This document shows, piece after piece, positions 12,001-22,121 of a DNA stretch of 64,000 nucleotides; the first letter of the stretch is position 1; each line of letters opens with the position of its first letter. The notes beneath the pieces were generated by a model. That model did no database searches. It worked only from the letters and a program-made list of their open reading frames with translations, and was not told where the DNA came from. The DNA is from Ashinkailepas kermadecensis (lineage: Eukaryota > Arthropoda > Thecostraca > Neolepadidae): positions 1 through 64,000 of the forward strand of contig JAOTOM010004756.1 in NCBI GenBank assembly GCA_034440615.1. Reading direction: 5' to 3'. The position numbers and the translations under genes were made by a program.

Positions 12001-14288
12001 CCGCTCCCGGCTGCCGTCTATCGCTCGCTGGCCATCGTCCGAGCACCCCAGGCACCCGGCGCCCGGGCCGTCTGGCGCTCGCCGATAGACGGCCGCCGGT
12101 CGCTGCCGCTCCCGGCTGCCGTCTATCGCTCGCTGGCCATCGTCCGAGCACCCCAGGCACCCGGCGCCCGGGCCGTCTGGCGCTCGCCGATAGACGGCCG
12201 CCGGTCGCTGCCGCTCCCGGCTGCCGTCTATCGCTCGCTGGCCATCGTCCGAGCACCCCAGGCACCCGGCGCCCGGGCCGTCTGGCGCTCGCCGATAGAC
12301 GGCCGCCGGTCGCTGCCGCTCCCGGCTGCCGTCTATCGCTCGCTGGCCATCGTCCGAGCACCCCAGGCACCCGGCGCCCGGGCCGTCTGGCGCTCGCCGA
12401 TAGACGGCCGCCGGTCGCTGCCGCTCCCGGCTGCCGTCTATCGCTCGCTGGCCATCGTCCGAGCACCCCAGGCACCCGGCGCCCGGGCCGTCTGGCGCTC
12501 GCCGATAGACGGCCGCCGGTCGCTGCCGCTCCCGGCTGCCGTCTATCGCTCGCTGGCCATCGTCCGAGCACCCCAGGCACCCGGCGCCCGGGCCGTCTGG
12601 CGCTCGCCGATAGACGGCCGCCGGTCGCTGCCGCTCCCGGCTGCCGTCTATCGCTCGCTGGCCATCGTCCGAGCACCCCAGGCACCCGGCGCCCGGGCCG
12701 TCTGGCGCTCGCCGATAGACGGCCGCCGGTCGCTGCCGCTCCCGGCTGCCGTCTATCGCTCGCTGGCCATCGTCCGAGCACCCCAGGCACCCGGCGCCCG
12801 GGCCGTCTGGCGCTCGCCGATAGACGGCCGCCGGTCGCTGCCGCTCCCGGCTGCCGTCTATCGCTCGCTGGCCATCGTCCGAGCACCCCAGGCACCCGGC
12901 GCCCGGGCCGTCTGGCGCTCGCCGATAGACGGCCGCCGGTCGCTGCCGCTCCCGGCTGCCGTCTATCGCTCGCTGGCCATCGTCCGAGCACCCCAGGCAC
13001 CCGGCGCCCGGGCCGTCTGGCGCTCGCCGATAGACGGCCGCCGGTCGCTGCCGCTCCCGGCTGCCGTCTATCGCTCGCTGGCCATCGTCCGAGCACCCCA
13101 GGCACCCGGCGCCCGGGCCGTCTGGCGCTCGCCGATAGACGGCCGCCGGTCGCTGCCGCTCCCGGCTGCCGTCTATCGCTCGCTGGCCATCGTCCGAGCA
13201 CCCCAGGCACCCGGCGCCCGGGCCGTCTGGCGCTCGCCGATAGACGGCCGCCGGTCGCTGCCGCTCCCGGCTGCCGTCTATCGCTCGCTGGCCATCGTCC
13301 GAGCACCCCAGGCACCCGGCGCCCGGGCCGTCTGGCGCTCGCCGATAGACGGCCGCCGGTCGCTGCCGCTCCCGGCTGCCGTCTATCGCTCGCTGGCCAT
13401 CGTCCGAGCACCCCAGGCACCCGGCGCCCGGGCCGTCTGGCGCTCGCCGATAGACGGCCGCCGGTCGCTGCCGCTCCCGGCTGCCGTCTATCGCTCGCTG
13501 GCCATCGTCCGAGCACCCCAGGCACCCGGCGCCCGGGCCGTCTGGCGCTCGCCGATAGACGGCCGCCGGTCGCTGCCGCTCCCGGCTGCCGTCTATCGCT
13601 CGCTGGCCATCGTCCGAGCACCCCAGGCACCCGGCGCCCGGGCCGTCTGGCGCTCGCCGATAGACGGCCGCCGGTCGCTGCCGCTCCCGGCTGCCGTCTA
13701 TCGCTCGCTGGCCATCGTCCGAGCACCCCAGGCACCCGGCGCCCGGGCCGTCTGGCGCTCGCCGATAGACGGCCGCCGGTCGCTGCCGCTCCCGGCTGCC
13801 GTCTATCGCTCGCTGGCCATCGTCCGAGCACCCCAGGCACCCGGCGCCCGGGCCGTCTGGCGCTCGCCGATAGACGGCCGCCGGTCGCTGCCGCTCCCGG
13901 CTGCCGTCTATCGCTCGCTGGCCATCGTCCGAGCACCCCAGGCACCCGGCGCCCGGGCCGTCTGGCGCTCGCCGATAGACGGCCGCCGGTCGCTGCCGCT
14001 CCCGGCTGCCGTCTATCGCTCGCTGGCCATCGTCCGAGCACCCCAGGCACCCGGCGCCCGGGCCGTCTGGCGCTCGCCGATAGACGGCCGCCGGTCGCTG
14101 CCGCTCCCGGCTGCCGTCTATCGCTCGCTGGCCATCGTCCGAGCACCCCAGGCACCCGGCGCCCGGGCCGTCTGGCGCTCGCCGATAGACGGCCGCCGGT
14201 CGCTGCCGCTCCCGGCTGCCGTCTATCGCTCGCTGGCCATCGTCCGAGCACCCCAGGCACCCGGCGCCCGGGCCGTCTGGCGCTCGCC
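1..14288. repeat. 105-bp GC-rich minisatellite array (about 136 copies)
   Basis: Head-to-tail units of 105 bp (occasionally 104-108) fill the window from its first base; the left end is not seen. One unit counted by eye is about 77% GC. Each unit contains the inverted repeat CGATAGACGGC ... GCCGTCTATCG (11 bp arms, 24-nt loop) and, in most copies, the palindrome GCCCGGGC. Unit variants fall into blocks: ATCG(C/T)CCGAG types at 1-560 and 6960-14250, GCAGCCCG/ACAGCCCG types at about 860-6960, two odd GGTCGGCCGCTCG units at 660-860, and five GGGCCGGGTCTGG units at 4170-5660. Because 105 is divisible by 3 and the unit has few stops, two minus-strand frames stay open for hundreds of codons. They have no independent support as genes. 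Confidence 0.97.
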
Positions 14289-14332
14289 GCTCCCGGCTGC
14301 CGTCGGTCGCTGCGCTCCCGTCTGCCGTCTAT
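14289..14332. repeat. Degenerate terminal unit of the 105-bp array
   Basis: The last unit is broken and internally shortened: the left hairpin arm is gone, GCCGTCGG and GCCGTC pieces are re-used, and the sequence then changes abruptly to LINE-derived coding sequence. Boundary units of tandem arrays usually decay like this because they are poorly homogenised. Confidence 0.75.
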
Positions 14333-14568
14333 CCCGAACTCATTCGCGGTCAACTAAACTGTCGCTCAACTGTGTCGCAACGGAGCACCAGGACCACGGC
14401 TAACGGTGAGCTCCAGGTACCACGATGCCGCACAGAATTCGCGTGCCGCTCCTTCGTGCCGAAAGTTTGCCGGACGTGGAACAATCTGCCTCCAGATGTG
14501 AGGACTCAGGTGGCTACAGTGTTTTCAGATGGAGGCTTTCAGTCATGCTGCGCATGTCCGGGCTCTAA
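14333..14568 (+). pseudogene. 3' end of a non-LTR retrotransposon reverse transcriptase (LINE, CR1/jockey-like)
   Basis: In the frame containing 14372 the translation holds the block typical of LINE ORF2 C-termini: RTEFACRSFVPK followed by CRTWNNLPPDVR, matching the family pattern of a basic RT-x-S-FxP motif and W-N-x-L-P. After about 14521 the expected F-x-W-R-L-x-x-x-L tail continues in a different frame (VFRWRLSVML...) and ends at the TAA at 14566-14568, so there is a frameshift in the last 20 codons. The catalytic reverse transcriptase core is absent: this is a 5'-truncated copy abutting the minisatellite. The clade cannot be fixed from so short a piece. Confidence 0.7.
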
Positions 14569-14715
14569 TTTCCCCCCCCCGAAAACCCCCTCCAACACAA
14601 CACTATGGCCCCCCCCTTGTTTTTTGCCCGCCCCCCTGATAAGGGTGTGTGTTGTACATTTTTACACTACTAAAAAAAAAAAAAAAACCCCCCCCGGGGG
14701 GGAAAAAAAAAAATA
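14565..14715. other. Homopolymer-block sequence, probable low-quality consensus
   Basis: Runs of C, T, then a long A run followed by C, G and A blocks with almost no mixed sequence. It resembles the tail of a poor-quality read rather than biology, although it sits where a LINE 3' UTR and poly(A) would be. A second segment of the same kind lies at 51131-51375. Confidence 0.6.
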
Positions 14716-16082
14716 TGGCATTACATCACATTACATACACACACTTGAATATATGACAAACTCCCTGCAATCGATAACTAAGTAAAAGCTGCACCTATCA
14801 CATCGTAGCACTTCATTTTTTAAGTCATGCACACTCGGACATGACCCTACAGCAACGCAACTAATTCAGAAGTTGATGTAATGCAACATATATATGGATA
14901 TTCGTACCTTATGTTATGTTACGAAAAGACTACAAAGAAGATAATGTGCCGAACAGTACCAAAATACATTCATATTAGAGTTTCACTATGGTTCTTTGAC
15001 TGCTAACATATTGATTATATCACTATATAGTACAATTACTATATATATAATATATATTATATCTATCATCAAATTAAATATATAGCATTTATTTAATTCA
15101 TATTGCATGCAGTAGGAAATTATATAGGCTGAAAGGCAGTAACGTAACACAATCAAGGTAAGACTACAATTCGCAAGTGCAGTTCATTGCTTTGATATTA
15201 CATAGTCATGTATTATATATGGCTTTGGTCCTAGCTGCCATACACTTCAGCATTCACATGTATTTTGATTATTGAAGCATAAAAATTGCTGCCACGATAC
15301 ATCCATTGCGTGACTGTAGTATGGAATATAACTTACACATTTACACATTTCAATGGATTTTCACAGTTGAGCACAGTACACAGATATCCAACCTTTTGAT
15401 TTAGATGTCTGAGTATTATCGGTGCTGGCATCCAACATAGCAAAATACATATTTCCATCATTTGCTATGGTTGCATAGACAAAACATTCAAGTCCACACA
15501 CTATTATATTAACTTCAAGTGCGAGAACGCCTCTCAGAATTTTAGTATCCCCCGAGAGGATTAAGCGCTCGTGATGTGACCTGACAAGGTCAAATGAGGA
15601 GTGATATGAACAGTAATGCTGTGACGAGTGACGAGTGATGCTTGTCTGGTCACATAACAAGCATGTCAACTGACCCGAGTGGATATTCAGTTGGGTAACT
15701 GCGTAGTGGCATTGACAACACGTTAAACATTGAATTCAAGTTATGTCGTTCAACAGAAATGGTTCGGTCAGATGGTGTAGCAATTTTTGCGTAGCAAAGA
15801 CTCTGTTCCCAGAATCTATTCAATGAAGACATTTGGATTAAATAAAAAAAACTAAAACACCGAATTACAACGGAGACAACTATCAAGGCTTTTCATCGTC
15901 CAGTGATGTGTGCGTCCAGGCTGAGATTTAAGATCCTCCAAGATAATGGAATGAATTTAGGCCAATTGCAGGGTGGGTGTAATTTAGGCCAATTGCTGAA
16001 CACTACATGTGGTGCAAGCAGTTAAAGCGGCATAGTGAAGTAGATTTTGTGTGATGTACTCCATAGACGTCATTGTTAAGCT
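14716..16082. other. AT-rich intergenic DNA
   Basis: No gene is supported here. The DNA is AT-rich with short TATA-like runs (about 15040-15090), and a short duplication around TAGGCCAATTGC occurs at 15958-16005. The small open frames are low-complexity or unmatched. Confidence 0.6.
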
Positions 16083-18835
16083 ATGAAATCATTGGGACAT
16101 TGGAAAGGGGGAATTGGAGTACTTCCCCCTGAGAGGTTGTGGGCCCCCACCAACCGCGTCGGTGTTCGGAAAAATAGCGACAGGCTGCCTAAAATTATGG
16201 CTGGTGTCCCCAACAATCGCACCAGGACCGTTAAAAATGACATTGGGGCCCCAAAAAGTCGCGCAGGGGCCCTTAAAATACCGCTGGGGCTCCCAAAAAT
16301 CGTGCAGGGACCCAAAAAGTCGCACTAGGGCCCCCCAAAATCATGCTAAGGCCTTAAAAGGTCGTGCCGGGCCTCTAGAAGTCACGCTGGGGGCTAACAA
16401 GTATCGTCGGTCCCCCGAAAGTGATGCTGGACCCCAAAAAGACTGGCCGGTCCCTAAAATTCACGCTGGGTCCCAAAATGTCGTGTCGGGGCCCTCTGGT
16501 GATCGCACTGGGACCCCCCAAAAGTCGGACCAGAGCCTCTGAAAATCACGCTCTGAGCGCAAAAAAGTCGTGCCGTGGTCCCTGAAAATCACAATGGGGG
16601 CTGCAAAGACGGGCTGGGCCCCTGAAAATAACGCCGGAGGCCTCAAAAGTTCGCGCCTGGGCCCCGAAAATCACGCTAGGTGCAGAAGAAAAGTCGTGCC
16701 GAGATTCTTGAACATCACAACGGGGACCCCAAAAGGTTGGGCCGGGGCTCCTGAAAATCACGCTGAGCCTGAAGGTACCAACAAGTCGGGTCTGGGCCCC
16801 TGAAAATCACGCTAGGAGCTCGACAGGTCGCACCGGGGCCTCGAAAGTCTCATCGGGAACACCCAATAAATGAAACCGGGGCAACGAAAAAAAACAGTCA
16901 GGACATGTAAAATCACTCTGGAGTTCCAGCAATCGCTCCAAAAGAAACCAAATCGTGTTGGGCCCCCAAAGACGTGTCAAGTCCACTCAAACTCCCGATA
17001 AGCATACAAATGACGTCAGGTTCTAAAAATCGCACTTAGACCAAAAACGTCACACCGCTGCCCTTGGAAATCACACTAGGGCTCAAAAAGTCGTACCGGA
17101 GCCTCGCAATCGCAGCTCGCTTCCCAAAAATCAATTCCTACCCGGAATGTCACTCTGCGGCCACACACATTGTGCCAAAGACCCCAAGAACGCGTCGGGC
17201 CCCGGAAAAGAAGCGCGTTGGAGTACCGAAAAAATGCACCGGAGTCCGAAGAATCGTACCGGCCCAAAAATATCGCGCAGGAAGCTTACAAAAATAGAAG
17301 TCGACCCCCAACAAATCACAAAGGGACTCCATCGAGTCGACCCGAGCACCGGAAAATTCAGAACAGGTCCCGAAAGAAAGTTCTTCTAAGAGCCTTTCTA
17401 CTCTGAATGGTGCCATCAGCTGAAGAATTTCGTCGAGCAGCCGCAGTGGCACACAAAAGAGGTAAATGTCCCCCATTCCATCCCGAAGGGCTGGGCTTCC
17501 AAGGACCCAAGAGTCGCGCCAGGGTCCTCAAAAATGGTTCTGGGTCCCCATAAATTTTCGTCGGGGGCCCATAATTAGGGTTATAGATCAATAAAGCGGG
17601 CACCAAAAACTTGCACCGGGCCCGAAAATTTGCATTGGGGAACGGAAAAATCGCGGTGGGCCCAGATAAGTGCAACGCGCCCCGCGAACTAGCGACAAGC
17701 CCCCACCCCCAAATATCGCGCTTGGGATCCAAAATCCGTGTCGGTATTCCCATAAATTCTGGTCTGGGCAACAAATATTCCCCTCGGGCTCCCAAAAATT
17801 GGCGTCGATGACCCCAAGTATAAGCACATCGTTGCCACAAAATCGCATCGGAACCCAACAAGAATCAAGCCGGAACCCTCCAACATAAGGAGAGATTCGG
17901 AAAAATAAGTGTCCGAGCCAGGAAAATCACTCCTTAGTCCAAACATTCCACCAGGTACCCTTACAAATAGCATACGGCACCGAAAAACGTACCGGAGCTC
18001 GAAAAATCGCGGCAGGACACGGGCCGGTTCCCGAAAAATCAAGCTCGGATTTTACATAATTCAGAAGTCAGTACAAATTGCGTCGAGCCAAGAAACCTGG
18101 CGTCGGATCCACCGGAACCACGCGCCTGGGCCCGAAAAGTCGCGACGGGACCCCGATAAATTATACCGAATCCCCAAATGTCATGCTGGGGTTCCACAAA
18201 TGTGAGCGAGGAAGTCCAAATAAACACACGGAGACCCTAAGAGCACAACTGAAGGAGAAAATGCACCAGGCCCTCCAAAGCGAACCGAGTCTGGCAAAAA
18301 GCGGCAGGGCCTTAAAACATGCGTTGCAGTTCTAAATAACCACACCGGAAGCTAAAAAAAAAAAACCACAACGGGGCCCTCAAAGCACACCGGGGCCTTG
18401 AGACTGCATGGGGCCTCAAAAACAGGCTGGGGCCCTCAAAAATAGACATGGTCCAAGAAAAAGAATAAAATGACTGGACACTAAATAAGCAGTTCGGGGT
18501 CTGCGAAAACGCGCCAAGTATTATTTATTAAAAATATCGTCGGTGCGCAAAAAAAACGAAACTCTACAAAAGAGCCGGGGTCGCAAAATGTGCCGGGTCC
18601 CTAACAAAAATTGGCCGGAGCCCTAAAATACATCCGTAGACAAAGAAAAACGGAAAGGTCCAAAAAACAACACCTAACTAGAGCCTCAGTTCGGTAGCCA
18701 ATCTGGGAGAGTATTTAAGCAAAGAGATGAGGTGCATCATAGCTCAATGGTTATCCGGATTTCTTGGCCACCAGAAAACGTGGGAAGAAGAGAACTAATC
18801 ATCGAATTGAATTCAGGATAGGGCCTTGTGTCTCT
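16083..18835 (-). mobile_element. Dispersed element with eroded ~21-bp satellite body, copy 1
   Basis: Successive units of 20-22 bp follow the pattern GGGCCCC-AAAA-TCGCGC or GGGCCCCTGAAAATCACGCT. The right end (18660-18835) is a non-repetitive segment (GAGCCTCAGTTCGGTAGCC ... GTGGGAAGAAGAGAACTAAT). The whole length aligns in the same order with 39070-41225 (same strand) and with the reverse complement of 32250-34025, including single-copy landmarks such as the CGGAATGTCACTCTGC segment near 17150 and the AGCACCGGAAAATT segment near 17345. It is therefore one repeat family and not independently evolved satellites. No protein is recognised. It could be a non-autonomous transposon or a dispersed satellite fragment. 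Confidence 0.75.
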
Positions 18836-19878
18836 CAAGTCTGAACACTTTATGAAGTTATAAGGTGCCATGTGTTGTCACCTGTCACCTATTTTGCACT
18901 GAATTGTTGGTCCACAAAATAAGCACTTGCATTCCGTTTCAGCCGGGCGCCACATGATGTAGTTGTTGCATTTCGTTTCAAGTGGCGGATATTCTAAGGT
19001 GCACGATGTGTACTACAAAGATGATTGAGGTAACTGATCACCCTTCTTTTACCATGGGCCAACAAGTAAGCTACGTTCTTGCTTATTCTTTCTCCTCACC
19101 AACATCGGTGAACATTTACAAATGGGGACATCTTAAAGACGCATAGTACAATATCATTGAAACTTGGGCACACCACATACCCATTAGTGAGGCTGTAATG
19201 AGCTTGCACCCCTCGCATATACGCACACATAGCGGAAGTTGAAGACATTTTGTTTGAACAGTAATACTAATGGTTTCACTCGCACCAGGAAGATAAACCT
19301 ATTAGGTATTACAAAGGAATCCATCGGTTGTGAAAAGAGTTCCAAGTCCATCGAGAAGTGTGAATTTGAATGTACTGATGCTGCGATGATAGTTCTTTTT
19401 CAGTACCACATGTTGCTGTTAGCTATAGGCGCGCCCAGGGGGCCTGCCCCGCCCCTTAGCGGTGAAAGTTGTGTGTTCACTATTAAAATCCTAGGGTTCT
19501 CTCTTCAAAAGTGCTCAACCATGGTACTTTGCGAAATTCCTGGGTGCGCCCCTGCTGTTGTCCCTGGCCCACCCACCTTTTGAGACGTTCCTACGCCTAT
19601 GGTTGCAACACAGCTTTGCTTATTTACAGCAACACAGCTTATTTGCATGTTCGCATGCATGCGAACATGGAAATAAATGAGGGGTGTTATCGAACCTACT
19701 GGCGCTGACTGGGCATATGCAATGGGCGTTTCACAACACTGGTACTGCTCTCATTAGCATTATAATGCTACCATTTAGCTCCTTTCACACAATGGATGTG
19801 AATAATTTTCTGTGTATTCTAGTTCAGCAACTCAGATCTTGTCCTTCAAATCCATAAATTTCAAGTTTAAATGCAGCT
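18836..19878. other. Intergenic DNA with old repeat tails
   Basis: No gene is supported. A GC-rich stretch at 19430-19600 (GCGCGCCCAGGGGGCC, GGGTGCGCCCCTGC, GAGACGTTCCTACGCC) resembles another at 34190-34250 (GGGGACGCTCCTACGCCC), which suggests a shared dispersed repeat. Confidence 0.4.
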
Positions 19879-20255
19879 GTCAGCGGGAGGAAGCCGATAT
19901 CCAGTTGGTGCTGGGTTTGTAGTGGTGAGCGGGAGGCAGTGGTGTTGGGTTTGTAGTGGTGAGCGGGAGGCAGTGGGTGTTGGGTTTGTAGTGGTGAGCG
20001 GGAGGCAGTGGTGTTGGGTTTGTAGTGGTGAGCGGGAGGCAGTGGGTGTGGTGTTTGTAGTGGTGAGTGGGAGGCAGTGGGTGTTGGGTTTGTAGTGGTG
20101 AGCGGGAGGTAGTGGTGTTGGGTTTGTAGTGGTGAGCGGGAGGCAGTGCGTGTTGGGTTTGCAGTGGTGAGTGGGAGGCAGCCGATGTCCAGTGGGTGTT
20201 GGGTTTGCAGTGGTGAGCGGGAGGCAGCCGATGTCCAGTGGGTGTTGCGTTTGGT
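19879..20255. repeat. 34-35-bp GT-rich minisatellite (about 11 copies)
   Basis: Tandem units read GGTTTGTAGTGGTGAGCGGG AGGCAGTGG with one- or two-base length changes. The last units carry the variant GCCGATGTCCAGTGGG. Several overlapping short frames on both strands are open through it because of composition only. Confidence 0.9.
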
Positions 20256-20285
20256 GGCTGTTGGCGCTGCTGTCCCGTGCACACC

Positions 20286-20430
20286 GCGCCACTGCGTCAG
20301 CACAATCCTGTCACACCGACCCTGGCTGTCACTGACTGCACCCTGGCTGTCCCGTCACACCGACCCTGGCTTCGCCACTGCGCCAGCACAATCCCGTCAC
20401 ACCGACCCTGGCTGTCGCTGACTGCACCAC
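20286..20430. repeat. 87-bp direct duplication
   Basis: The segment beginning CGCCACTGCGTCAGCACAAT is repeated 87 bp later as CGCCACTGCGCCAGCACAAT, with CACCGACCCTGGCT present three times. Confidence 0.8.
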
Positions 20431-21928
20431 GCGACTCAGATCTCGCCTCGTGTGCCGTTGTTCCGCCTGCGCTTGTGTTGTCGGATGGATGTCCCTGAGC
20501 TGTGACAGACGGTGCTCAGATGTATGGTGTTGCCTCATGCAGTGCTGTGTTGTCGCTGCACTGTGCGACGAATTCCACCTTCGAAGTTACATAAGCTGGT
20601 CATTGTTCCGCTGCAGATCGTCGTCTGTCAGATAGGAGCTCGTGCCTGCGATTTAGCAAACGGTTGATTTCTGTGCTCAAATTCATGCCGTGGAAAAGCG
20701 CTCGACACGCTGTCAAGTGTATTTGTTCATCATTACAACTGTAGCATGCAACCAGACAGGTACTTCGCGCAGGTAAATCTATCGAGTTTTCTAATAGAAT
20801 TGTGAATTATGTACACCATTATCGTAACTTGGGAGCGGGGGCGGGTCCAGGATTTCACAATGGCCGGCTATGTATCAGTATTGGGCAGTGTGCTCAAATT
20901 GAGTTTCAGTTGGGTGGCCGATGAATATATACATTTTACATTTTTGATGATCTAAGATATAATTAAATATGACATTGTCGATATGCAATTTACATTTAGC
21001 AGCATAAGACTACTTTACCTGAGTGTTGTGCACCACATTACTACACTTATTTGAGACTGACAGGGGTAGGGGTAGTGTTAGCTGCATGGTACATAACGCC
21101 TAGGATGCCATTGGTGTAGACCAGGAACCTACGTCAGGATGGAGGAGAATATATTCGCCTGAGATAGTCACATTTAATATCAGGTGTTGCTTTCCACCCA
21201 AAAGTTTCAATTTGAACACTGCTGCGGGGCTCATTTGTTATGACCCAGGCGCCCAGCGACCACTTCTGGAAGCCCGAGAGATCACTCCAAGAGACCCAAG
21301 GACATCAGGGGAGAGAGAATCTCTGTCAGGCTTCAGTGGATTATCTTACCTGTGTCCGCCCGTGGTGTCAGTTACTTACTTGTACCCATAATTGCACGCT
21401 GCTTGCATGATTAAAGCAACAACGCTCAGGACAATTAAATGCTACCTATTCAGCTAAGCAACAGTCCGCAACGTTGAAATATTTTAACATATCGGCCCTT
21501 GGGTGACCATCCAAGTTCTCTGTTAGAACCGAGTGAAGCGATTTTTTTTCTGCCGGCTCCGTTAACATCGTGATGCTCCGTCCTTTACACAGGACTGTGA
21601 TTGTTGGCAGCAGTGTGCCAAGCCATATGTGGAGACTGTCGTTCAGAACGGCGACACAGCGACTAGCAGACTGGCACAGCTGACTGGTTTTAACCACATC
21701 ACTGCTATTTCGCCGCCCCCCCCCCCCCACCCCCACCGCGAAGTCCAAGTCAGCGATACCGCGGGCCGAGACGACTGTGGCGTCTGGCGTGGCTGTGATG
21801 CACTCCCGAGCGCACCTGACGTACAACATGTCGGACAATAAACCACCGGTCGGGAGTGCACTGCGGCGGTGCGTGTGTGTGTCGTCACAGCTCGGGACGC
21901 GGCACACCCTCTGACCCGGCCGGCAGTC
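20431..21928. other. Intergenic DNA, no supported gene
   Basis: Mixed-composition sequence. A minus-strand open frame of 195 codons (21446-22033) shows no recognisable domain, has cysteines and serines in no pattern I know, and includes a poly-G/C-derived glycine run at 21715-21740. I treat it as chance. Confidence 0.4.
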
Positions 21929-21947
21929 TGACGTCACCATGACGTCA
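21929..21947. promoter_or_regulatory. Two perfect CRE palindromes 11 bp apart
   Basis: TGACGTCA occurs at 21929-21936 and again at 21940-21947, one helical turn apart. This is the classical CREB/ATF binding site. It lies about 180 bp beyond the stop codon of the minus-strand secreted-protein gene. The match is seen; a regulatory role is inferred. Confidence 0.4.
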
Positions 21948-22121
21948 GCACCACTTGGTGGGCGGTCGGGCCAGATGGCTGGTTGCGTGGTTGAGACTGA
22001 GGGTACCGTCGTCACCCACGGCACGGTAACCATTCGGCCGATGGCACTCGTTGCCTGGTAGTTCTGTCAGCCTTTGCGGACGCGCTTCCCACCACACCTG
22101 AGCGGTCTCCACTCCGCCTGC

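Noticed and set aside
1..14288. CRISPR-like array
   Set aside because: Repeats are directly contiguous with no unique spacers, units are far too long, and the sequence is eukaryotic. The same applies to the 47-bp, 35-bp and 21-bp arrays.
540..14353. Very long minus-strand open frames (up to 988 codons) over the 105-bp array
   Set aside because: They are perfect repeats of a 35-residue translation from a stop-poor, three-divisible unit, two frames are open at once, and they start at arbitrary variant positions. No promoter, splice or domain evidence.
19824..20303. Minus-strand proline/threonine-rich frames over the 35-bp repeat
   Set aside because: Several frames are open in parallel across a tandem repeat; low-complexity artefact.
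21446..22033. 195-codon minus-strand frame upstream of the CRE pair
   Set aside because: Contains a homopolymer-derived glycine run and no recognisable motif; no splice or promoter support.
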